Of a DNA stretch of 49,244 nt, positions 28,669 through 35,938 are shown one piece after another. The notes under the pieces are model-generated. The model made no database searches. It saw only the letters and a list, made by a program, of their open reading frames with translations, and was not told where the DNA came from. Source of the DNA: Bacteroidota bacterium (GTDB lineage: Bacteria > Bacteroidota > Rhodothermia > Rhodothermales > Bin80). Position numbers and translations under genes: made by a program. The stretch is from assembly GCA_026709335.1 (NCBI GenBank), contig JAPOTE010000090.1:1-49244 (forward strand), given 5' to 3'. Position 1 is the first letter of the stretch; each line of letters starts with the position of its first letter.

Positions 28669-29564
28669 CAAGATGCGATGTTAATTTCAATACCTGCCAA
28701 GTGTTCAAGTGCTTTCACGAGTGCGTGGTTTCCTTCATCTCCAAATCCTCGCTCTTGCAGGGTGCGATACAACTGAAAAATCTGACATGTCATTGGGAGG
28801 GGAGTACCTAGAGCGTCCGCTGCTTCAAGAACCAGACGTAAATCTTTCTGTTGCAGATCAATAGTAAATCCGGGTTTGAAATCTCTCACAATGGCCTGTT
28901 TTCCTCGGTTGCTGAGCATCCAGCTACCAGCAGCTCCATGCTCAACTGCCTCAAGCGTTTTCGTAAGGTCCAAGCCGCCCTTCTGTGCAAATACGAGTGC
29001 CTCAGAAATAGCTTGCATGGTGCCTACAACCAGAATTTGATTTACCAATTTCACCATCTGCCCAGCTCCCGCTCCTCCGACATGCGTAATTCGACTTGCC
29101 ATCGCTTCAAAAACATCCATGGCATATAGAACGTCAGTTTCATCTCCTCCAACCATAATGCTGAGCGTTCCATTGATCGCGCCCTCACTGCCACCACTGA
29201 TTGGCGCATCCAGCATACGCAGACCGGCTTTTTGGAGTTGGGCTGCCATGTTAAGGGTTGCCTGAGGACTGATTGTGCTAGTGTCAATAATCAGAGATCC
29301 AGGCCTGGCGCCTTTGACTACTCCGTTGTTCCCGAACAGGATTTCCTGAACATCTTGAGTGCCACTAACACAAAGGATAACAATATCCGATCGGGCAGCC
29401 ACATCAGATGCATAAGATGCGCCATGTGCTCCGAGTGCCGTAATCGGTATCATACGAGAGGGTGTTCGATTCCAGATATGTACTTCAAATCCGGCTTTGA
29501 GAAGGTTGTGTACCATCCCAGTACCCATAATCCCGAGACCAATAAATCCAATCGTCTTGTTCAT
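28668..29564 (-). CDS. 2-hydroxy-3-oxopropionate reductase / 3-hydroxyisobutyrate dehydrogenase-like enzyme
   Basis: A 298-residue beta-hydroxyacid dehydrogenase (GarR/GlxR/HIBADH family) that reduces tartronate semialdehyde or oxidises a related beta-hydroxyacid with NAD(P). The Rossmann motif GLGIMG is at residues 9-14, the substrate-binding DAPISGGSEGA at 119-129 and the catalytic Lys172 in GAGQMVKLVNQ. Length and motifs are those of a complete enzyme. It is first in a two-gene operon with the lactonase, coupled by a TGATG overlap. Two near-identical 12-base direct repeats lie 90-131 bases upstream and may be regulatory. Confidence 0.9.
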   Translation of the reverse strand: MNKTIGFIGLGIMGTGMVHNLLKAGFEVHIWNRTPSRMIPITALGAHGASYASDVAARSDIVILCVSGTQDVQEILFGNNGVVKGARPGSLIIDTSTISPQATLNMAAQLQKAGLRMLDAPISGGSEGAINGTLSIMVGGDETDVLYAMDVFEAMASRITHVGGAGAGQMVKLVNQILVVGTMQAISEALVFAQKGGLDLTKTLEAVEHGAAGSWMLSNRGKQAIVRDFKPGFTIDLQQKDLRLVLEAADALGTPLPMTCQIFQLYRTLQERGFGDEGNHALVKALEHLAGIEINIAS

Positions 29565-29653
29565 AATGAGAAAAAAGTTAATAAAGTCGCAATCTATTCA
29601 AATAAACGAGAATTTCATAGAAAACATTACCGTAAGCATTGGTTGTCAAATTC

Positions 29654-29695
29654 ACTGCTGTGATCGGATCGTTGGAAGATTATACTGTTGTGATC
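29654..29695 (-). promoter_or_regulatory. Pair of 12-base direct repeats upstream of the GarR-like operon
   Basis: ACTGCTGTGATC at 29654-29665 and ACTGTTGTGATC at 29684-29695 match in 11 of 12 positions and are spaced 30 bases start to start, about three helical turns. They lie in the 142-base gap upstream of the GarR-like gene. Same-face spacing fits binding of a regulator dimer or tandem monomers. The regulator is not identified and one chance match cannot be excluded. Confidence 0.35.
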
Positions 29696-29706
29696 CATAT
29701 TAATCA

Positions 29707-30981
29707 TTAACTCTCCTGAGGATGAAGCCTGTAGAGGTGCTCTCCGGCTTTGGGGACATAAAGATAATCTGGATCTTTGCGGTTTTTCCACCAAGTGAGA
29801 TCAATCAAATCTGGATCAGAATATCCCAGCCCTACTTTCTCACAGCGTTCTTTGGAGATCTGACTTGCCAGTGTTAAGCGAATTCGGGGGGTTTCAATTC
29901 CGTTGTTATAAGTGGCTGCTCCACGTACATGAGCGGAGTGTGCAAGAATGGTCCAAGGGTAATTACGATATGTTTCCCAATTAGCTTTAAAGTATTCAGT
30001 ACCATGGAAACCGATCACATCAAGGAGTTTCCCATGCGTGTATGAAAGTTCAGAAATATGGGGAGCGAAGAGGATGATTTCCCCACCATCTGCGATCACA
30101 GGTTCCAGCTTATACATTCCCTTAGCTCCCGTCCATAGATCATCATACATAGATGGAATTACCGCAAAAGCCTGGCGAACAGGTTTATGCATCCATGTGA
30201 TATGCAACTCAGCAGAATGCTTGGCTGCTCGAAGCCAAGCATCGTTCTTATCATTTCCTACATACATTCCTGCTAACCCGTCGCCATGTACAACTAGATT
30301 AATAAAATAGCGAGAGCAGGGAATTTCGCTTGAAGCTCGATTTATCAACCGGCGAATTGGAGTATCATAAGTGCCGATAATGGCACTACTGGATACCAGA
30401 GCGCCTGCCCAATGGGTAAAGTCAATCACTTCAGGTCCGCTGATACCTGGAAAAAAATACTTGTTTCCTCCAGAAAATCCTGCAACCTCATGGGGAAAAA
30501 CAGGGCCACATACCAAGGCTGTAGTGTAGTCAAGTACCTTTCGATTGACCGTGACTGGAAGGGGGTGTTGAATGAGCCCGCCAGTAATTTCACCGACTTC
30601 TTCGGCTGAAATTGTCGTTAATGTAACAAGCGTTTCAGGGTCTTTCCATGTGTGATTAAACAGGTTGACACGGGAATAGAGTTTCTGTTTCTCTGTGCGT
30701 GTAATTCCAACATGAGTCAAAATTTCTTCCTCACTCATCGGAGGGTGTGTTCCAAGTGCAATCAGAAAATCAAGTTTAGCAACCTGGTCCAGCAAAAGGT
30801 TGCAGATCTGGCAAAAGAGAGCGGGGACAGGTGCTGTGCGTGTACCATCGGGGATAATGACCAGAACCCGGTCACCATGTACAAACTTGTCACAGAGTCC
30901 TTCTTCAAGAATTTGCGCTATATCTGTGTAAGTGAGCAAGATCCTGTTACGATTTGTCGGTGGAAAATACCACATTACCAT
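29707..30981 (-). CDS. Nickel-dependent lactate racemase-like protein (LarA family)
   Basis: A 424-residue LarA/DUF2088 protein. In LarA a Lys-tethered nickel pincer cofactor racemises 2-hydroxyacids. Family signatures are present: VIIPDGTRTAP near residue 43, ALGTHPPMSEEEI, and GPVFPHEVAGFSGGNKYFFPG in two adjoining pieces, with the His and Lys expected at the active site. Cofactor-synthesis genes larB, larC and larE are not in the window. The start at 30981 leaves only 32 bases to the divergent sulfatase start, and no ribosome binding site is clear; the third codon (ATG at 30975) is an alternative. It may act on a sugar-derived hydroxyacid rather than lactate. Confidence 0.87.
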   Translation of the reverse strand: MVMWYFPPTNRNRILLTYTDIAQILEEGLCDKFVHGDRVLVIIPDGTRTAPVPALFCQICNLLLDQVAKLDFLIALGTHPPMSEEEILTHVGITRTEKQKLYSRVNLFNHTWKDPETLVTLTTISAEEVGEITGGLIQHPLPVTVNRKVLDYTTALVCGPVFPHEVAGFSGGNKYFFPGISGPEVIDFTHWAGALVSSSAIIGTYDTPIRRLINRASSEIPCSRYFINLVVHGDGLAGMYVGNDKNDAWLRAAKHSAELHITWMHKPVRQAFAVIPSMYDDLWTGAKGMYKLEPVIADGGEIILFAPHISELSYTHGKLLDVIGFHGTEYFKANWETYRNYPWTILAHSAHVRGAATYNNGIETPRIRLTLASQISKERCEKVGLGYSDPDLIDLTWWKNRKDPDYLYVPKAGEHLYRLHPQES

Positions 30982-31013
30982 CAGAATTCTACCAGATAGA
31001 GGTAACTAACAGG

Positions 31014-32570
31014 ATGCTATCAAGGGGCATGTTAAGTGTTCGCCTGACGACGTCAGTATGGTTTCTACTGATTCTGATCACAAGCGGCTGCAACACGTCA
31101 TCGGAGCGCCCCAATATCCTGATCATTCTAGCCGATGATTTGGGGTATTCGGATATAGGTGCATATGGAGGTGAAATTCATACACCGGTTCTGGATTCAC
31201 TGGCTGAAAATGGGGTTCGCTTTCGACAGTTCTATAATGCGGGGCGTTGTTGCCCCACTAGAGCCTCACTTTTGACGGGACGCTATCCACATGGAGTTGG
31301 CATGGGAGCCATGGTCTCTCCAGTTGACAAAGAGCTTACGATTGGGCCATACCAGGGCTATTTGAGTGAGTCGGCAGTGACACTCGCAGAGATGCTTCAA
31401 GATGCAGGATACAGTACGTATATGTCTGGTAAATGGCATGTTGGAGAGCGCCCCATACATTGGCCGCGTATGCGGGGGTTTGAGCGTTATTTCGGGCTGA
31501 TCAGTGGTGCGAGCAGTTACTATGAAATCATTGAAAATCAACCGCGCCTCCGTCAAATGGCACTGGATGATGATCCATGGAGTCCACCGGATTCAGGGTT
31601 TTATATGACAGATGCATTCACTGATTATGCGGTGGATTTCCTTCAATCACATACTTCAAACAAGCCATTTTTGCTGTACCTCTCCTATACAGCACCACAT
31701 TGGCCCTTACATGCATTACCAGAGGATATTGCTAAATATGCGCACAGGTATGATAGGGGGTGGGACACCTTGAGGCATGAGCGTTTCACACGAATGCTTG
31801 AATTGGGCGTGATTGGTAGTGCGCATAGTCTTTCTCCCCAGACTTCTGGTTTGTCTTCATGGCAGCAAGCTATAGATAAGGGAGAGTGGGCGTTACGAAT
31901 GTCTGTCTATGCTGCTATGGTAGACCGTATGGATCAGGGGATTGGGCGCGTGGTGGATCAACTCCGTTCCATGAACTCTTTGAGCAATACTATCATCTTT
32001 TTTCTCTCGGATAACGGAGCTTCGGCCGAGAGTGTGGATGGGCGTCAACTCCATCGACTAAACACGCATGTTGGAGAGCCAGGATCCTATTTGGCCTACG
32101 AGGAGCCATGGGCAAACGCTTCCAACACACCCTTCAGGCTGTACAAGCAGTGGATGCACGAAGGCGGCATTGCAACTCCCTTGATTATTCATTGGCCTGC
32201 CCGCATACGGCGGTCAGGTCGTATTATAGATACACCCGCACATGTGATTGACTTGATGGCAACGATAGCAGATGTTGCGCAGGCTTCGCTACCACATACA
32301 GACGGGAAGAGTCTGTTATCGCTATTGGACTCTCCCGGGTATAGCGCGCCGGATCGGACATTTTATTGGGAGCATATGGGGAATCGTGCAATTCGACAGG
32401 GGGATTGGAAACTGTTGTGGGATCGGGAACGATCGGAATGGAAACTCTACAATTTGGCGCTGGATGCAACAGAACTCTATGACCTATCGGGGGAGGAGCC
32501 GCAAATAGCGGTGCATCTTCAGCATCGCTGGGAAGCTTGGGCAGACTCTATTGGAGTTCGACTCCATTGA
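31014..32570 (+). CDS. Sulfatase (arylsulfatase family), lipoprotein
   Basis: The frame is open from 30954, but the ATG at 31014 follows a GAGGT ribosome-binding sequence about 10 bases away and gives 518 residues with a lipoprotein signal ending ITSGC. The metal site starts ADDLGYSDIG, and the sulfatase motif CCPTRASLLTGR has its first Cys (C79 in this numbering) as the residue converted to formylglycine. A second hallmark, GKWHVG, follows. The enzyme removes sulfate esters, probably from algal or animal polysaccharide. It stands divergent from the LarA-like gene and is followed 123 bases later by an SDR gene. No formylglycine-generating enzyme is encoded nearby. Confidence 0.93.
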   Translation: MLSRGMLSVRLTTSVWFLLILITSGCNTSSERPNILIILADDLGYSDIGAYGGEIHTPVLDSLAENGVRFRQFYNAGRCCPTRASLLTGRYPHGVGMGAMVSPVDKELTIGPYQGYLSESAVTLAEMLQDAGYSTYMSGKWHVGERPIHWPRMRGFERYFGLISGASSYYEIIENQPRLRQMALDDDPWSPPDSGFYMTDAFTDYAVDFLQSHTSNKPFLLYLSYTAPHWPLHALPEDIAKYAHRYDRGWDTLRHERFTRMLELGVIGSAHSLSPQTSGLSSWQQAIDKGEWALRMSVYAAMVDRMDQGIGRVVDQLRSMNSLSNTIIFFLSDNGASAESVDGRQLHRLNTHVGEPGSYLAYEEPWANASNTPFRLYKQWMHEGGIATPLIIHWPARIRRSGRIIDTPAHVIDLMATIADVAQASLPHTDGKSLLSLLDSPGYSAPDRTFYWEHMGNRAIRQGDWKLLWDRERSEWKLYNLALDATELYDLSGEEPQIAVHLQHRWEAWADSIGVRLH

Positions 32571-32693
32571 TGTTTTCTGTCTATCAAAACTGATCTTCTG
32601 AGGGAACCATGAAGTTGAAGTTATTCGAAGGTAATCGAAATTCGTTTGATAGGATTGACTTTTCAACTCTATACATCATCTCCAGATTTCAAT

Positions 32694-33419
32694 ATGCGAC
32701 GTACAATTTTGATCACAGGAGCCAGTACAGGTATTGGTGCAGCAACCGCTTGTCATTTGGCGCAAGGCAATACATTAATTCTGCATCACAATCAATCTCC
32801 TATTGAGCCGGTAGCAGAGGAAGTAAGGCGACTGGGTGGGGTTGTTCATACGTCCCAGGTTGACCTCATGGATCAAACCGGCTGCCATTCCCTCATGCAG
32901 GATGTAGCGAGTAAGACGGAACATCTCGATGTATTCGTCAATAATGCAGGTGGTCTTCTGAAGCGCCACGTGGTTGAAGAGGTGACTTGGAACTTAATGG
33001 AGCGCATATTTTCCTTGAACACCTATTCGGCAATATTGCTAACGAAGCTTTGTGTCCCATTTTTGCGGAAGGGAAGTTCTCCAAGCATAGTGAATATGAC
33101 TTCTATCGCAATGCGGCATGGTGCGCCTACGGCTACAGTTTATGGCGCCGCAAAAGGGGCAATGGATTCCTTCACGCGCGGCGCAGCACGTGAACTTGCT
33201 CCAGAGATTCGAGTCAATGCGGTGGCTCCAGGGGTGATCCTGACGCCATTTCATGATCGTTATTCTACCGAAGAAAAATTGACCAATATTGCTGGTGAGA
33301 CACCCGTAGGGTTCAACGGCGAGAGCAATCACATCGCGCAGGCGATACAGCTCTTGATCGAAAACACATTCATCACAGGGGAAACCATTGACGTAAATGG
33401 CGGACTATTCACGCGATAA
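32694..33419 (+). CDS. SDR-family oxidoreductase
   Basis: A 241-residue classical short-chain dehydrogenase. The cofactor motif ITGASTGIG starts at residue 6, NNAG follows near 83, and the active site has the catalytic Ser in VNMTSIAMRHG and YGAAK. The ATG at 32694 is chosen because it places the cofactor strand right at the N terminus, as is usual, whereas the open frame starts 16 codons earlier. It oxidises or reduces a hydroxyl/keto group with NAD(P); the substrate is unknown, though a sugar or sugar acid is plausible beside a sulfatase. It converges on the DUF2911 gene. Confidence 0.9.
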   Translation: MRRTILITGASTGIGAATACHLAQGNTLILHHNQSPIEPVAEEVRRLGGVVHTSQVDLMDQTGCHSLMQDVASKTEHLDVFVNNAGGLLKRHVVEEVTWNLMERIFSLNTYSAILLTKLCVPFLRKGSSPSIVNMTSIAMRHGAPTATVYGAAKGAMDSFTRGAARELAPEIRVNAVAPGVILTPFHDRYSTEEKLTNIAGETPVGFNGESNHIAQAIQLLIENTFITGETIDVNGGLFTR

Positions 33420-33461
33420 CGGATGGCATCGTTGTTGTATCACCTGAAGATCAAATAGATG

Positions 33462-34046
33462 CTACTGAACAACGGTAAAGGATACACTCGCTGTAGTATT
33501 TTCCCACATCATTGAAAGTACTCCACCCTTGTCCGTCACATCAAAAAACCCAATCGTAAACTGATCAGCACTCGCTGCTGTCTCACTGACTGCCATGGAT
33601 GTACGAAGTACGTCTTTGTCTGAAGTATATCCGTAGGCTCCCCAGAGTCCATCTCCGGGGGCTCTCCCAGAGTCTTTGGCTTCATGAGAAGAGAGCACAA
33701 AGGTCCAGTTACCTTGGTCCAGTTCAACGAAAACACTGTATTCGCCTGCCGCAACTTCTACATTTCCGATCATCAGAGGGATCTCGGTGTGTAAACGCGT
33801 TGACTTATTCGCGCCAGCACGCCAAACAGGTGCAGTTCCTGTTACCATCGTGCCATATTCTTCGCCGGAACCAAAAATTTCGGTACGCCCCCGAAGGATC
33901 GGGCGCCCGTAATCCACAATAATCCATGCTTCTCCAATTTGTGTGGAAGCTTCTCCACGTGGAGAAGAAGATCGCTGAGCAAACGCTTCATGAACTCCGG
34001 ATAGAACAAGCGCAAACAGGAAAACAGTAGTAACGAGACGGTACAT
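33462..34046 (-). CDS. DUF2911 domain secreted protein
   Basis: A 194-residue protein from the ATG at 34046, which starts a clear signal peptide (MYRLVTTVFLFALVL, cleavage near AFAQ); the 39 codons upstream look non-coding. DUF2911 is an uncharacterised family of Bacteroidota and Rhodothermota. Its hallmarks here are WIIVDYGRPILRGR, VWRAGANKSTRLHTE and GEYSVFVELDQGNWTFVLSS. The function is unknown. The divergent MFS gene lies across a 420-base gap that holds several operator-like palindromes. Confidence 0.88.
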   Translation of the reverse strand: MYRLVTTVFLFALVLSGVHEAFAQRSSSPRGEASTQIGEAWIIVDYGRPILRGRTEIFGSGEEYGTMVTGTAPVWRAGANKSTRLHTEIPLMIGNVEVAAGEYSVFVELDQGNWTFVLSSHEAKDSGRAPGDGLWGAYGYTSDKDVLRTSMAVSETAASADQFTIGFFDVTDKGGVLSMMWENTTASVSFTVVQ

Positions 34047-34465
34047 GAGTAGAGGTAGTTGTAATGTGAGAATAAACGCAGATACTGTTTCTCGGTTTCT
34101 GCATACTGTCGTCAACAGGAATCTGAATTCCCGCATGCTTGAAATGTGATGATATTCAGGCACGTTTCACAGAATGACTTTGATCAAGAACCAGTATATA
34201 CCTTCAGGGCAAAGCTGGGTACATCTGGAACCGTCGAAGCTGTCCATCTTGATCAAGATTGGAAGGTCAGATATATTGAGCCAGGTTGAACTCTTTTCCA
34301 TCGTAAATCATCTCATATCCGGCGGAATAGCTAGTTTTGGACACAGGTCAGAGCCAGATTCTGGTAGTTTCGAGCATCACGTGCAAGTAGATAGCGATTT
34401 ATGTATATTATTTGAAAACGCTTACACTTGTCGCACACTCACTAGAAATTTATCTAATTAGTCAA
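34047..34465. promoter_or_regulatory. Divergent regulatory region of the DUF2911 and MFS genes
   Basis: About 420 bases. A perfect 14-base palindrome, ATCTTGATCAAGAT, lies at 34246-34259, and a related TTTGATCAAGAA at 34179-34190, 67 bases away. A LacI/cre-type operator is at 34413-34426 (listed separately). These suggest control by one or two DNA-binding regulators, none of which is encoded in the window. Confidence 0.45.
34413..34426 (+). promoter_or_regulatory. LacI/GalR-type (cre-like) operator upstream of the MFS gene
   Basis: TGAAAACGCTTACA matches the catabolite-responsive element consensus TGWAANCGNTNWCA at every defined position, including the central CG. It ends 39 bases before the MFS start codon, within reach of a promoter. 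Bacteroidota-type bacteria lack CcpA, so a local LacI-family repressor responding to a sugar is the likely binder; this is inference. Confidence 0.5.
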
Positions 34466-35908
34466 ATGATAAACCGCAATCGTCTTTTTTATGGTAGTTG
34501 CCTTGCCCTACTTACCACAGCATTTGCATTCACGGTGATTTCCGGGATAGCTTTTTCTGTAAAATCGGAATTTGTTCTAACAAACGCACAACTGGGGGTC
34601 TTTACCGGGGTGTTCTTTATTGGATTTACGATTAGTCAGGCCATTTTTTCTCCGTTGTGTGACATCATAGGCATGCGCTGGATTGTACGCGGAGCATTCG
34701 TGACCCATGTGGTTGGGGCGATATTGATCATGTCAGCCCAAGGTTATGTAGTCGCGGTCGCCGGTTCACTGTGCGCTGGTCTTGGCGCTGGCCTTGTTGA
34801 AGCAGGGTGCAATCCTCTTGTCGCCGCACTCTATCCAGACAACAAGACATCGAAGCTGAACCATTTTCACATGTGGTTTCCCTATGGAAACCTTATCGCG
34901 GCCATTCTTCTAACAGTGGTGTTTGCCAATATTGGAGGGGGATGGCGCTCTCAGTTATTACTTGTGCTGATTCCCGCTATTGGATATGGCTTAATGATGT
35001 TTACTGCTCCATTCCCGCAAACTGAAGGAGTGAAGGCAGGCGTGTCTGTAGGTGAATCGTTCAAGGCACTCTTTGCCCCGATTATGCTTCTCATGTTGCC
35101 TATGATGTTGCTAACCGCCTCCATGGAGCTCCCACCTTCAAGTTGGGTGCCTCCCGTGCTTCAGGCCGGAGGAATTAATGGACTCTTGGTATTTGGATTT
35201 GTCTTCGGTATCATGGGAACGCTTCGTTTACTTGCCGGCCCGGTAGTCAAAGTGCTCACTCCGACAGGAATTCTGTTTGGAGGGTCGATCTTGGCTACGT
35301 TGGGATTATTTCTGTTTAGCATGGCAGAGTCAACACTCATGGCGTTCTTGACCGCAGCGATTTGGGCAGTCGGGATCGCGTATTTTTGGCCGACCATGTT
35401 GGGGTATGTATCGGAACGAAATCCCAAAAGTGGAGCCTTGGGGCTGGGGGTGATGGGAGCTGTGGGAATGCTGGCCGCTTTCTTTGTGACTCCTTGGCTG
35501 GGAAGTGTAGCAGATGACAAGGGGCACGATGTATTGGATGCAGCAGTGGTTGTTGAAATATTTGAGGAGGTCAATTCCGAATTTCCTGGCATTGCCGAAA
35601 ATACAGGGGTGCAGGCTGAGGATATTATGGCTGTAGATGCTTCTGTCACGGCGGTGTTATCAGATTATGCCGACAGCGGAGAATTACCTCGTGGTGCAAC
35701 CATGCAAGCTCTCAGAGCAGTGAGTGGATCTGGAGTAGAACTGAATGCGGTGACCCGGGCGCAAGAGGAATTGAATCCCGCAGATAATGAGGGTGGACGG
35801 CGATCATTTCGTACGCTAGCCCCCTTCGGGTTCATTCTGATCTTGGTATTCGGTCTCTTGCTGGTTAGAGATCTTCGGGCCGGTGGGTACCGTGCTGAGA
35901 AGCTCTGA
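34466..35908 (+). CDS. Major facilitator superfamily transporter, probably sugar
   Basis: A 480-residue membrane protein from the ATG at 34466, which begins at the first helix; the 18 codons before it overlap the cre-like operator. Helices alternate regularly, with MFS features such as GVFFIGFTISQAIFSPLCDIIG and GAGLVEAGCNPLVAALYP, resembling fucose/glucose permease-type members. Unusually, residues ~355-450 between the last two helices are hydrophilic and acidic (VVEIFEEVNSEFPG; QAEDIMAVDASV), a soluble loop of about 100 residues. The LacI-type operator upstream fits sugar transport. Confidence 0.9.
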   Translation: MINRNRLFYGSCLALLTTAFAFTVISGIAFSVKSEFVLTNAQLGVFTGVFFIGFTISQAIFSPLCDIIGMRWIVRGAFVTHVVGAILIMSAQGYVVAVAGSLCAGLGAGLVEAGCNPLVAALYPDNKTSKLNHFHMWFPYGNLIAAILLTVVFANIGGGWRSQLLLVLIPAIGYGLMMFTAPFPQTEGVKAGVSVGESFKALFAPIMLLMLPMMLLTASMELPPSSWVPPVLQAGGINGLLVFGFVFGIMGTLRLLAGPVVKVLTPTGILFGGSILATLGLFLFSMAESTLMAFLTAAIWAVGIAYFWPTMLGYVSERNPKSGALGLGVMGAVGMLAAFFVTPWLGSVADDKGHDVLDAAVVVEIFEEVNSEFPGIAENTGVQAEDIMAVDASVTAVLSDYADSGELPRGATMQALRAVSGSGVELNAVTRAQEELNPADNEGGRRSFRTLAPFGFILILVFGLLLVRDLRAGGYRAEKL

Positions 35909-35938
35909 AATCACGATGCACACTGATCGTAAGGAGCC

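Noticed and set aside
33428-33475. CGTTGTT/AACAACG inverted repeat between the SDR and DUF2911 genes
   Set aside because: Seven-base arms around a loop of over 30 bases, partly in coding sequence, are too weak for a terminator call.
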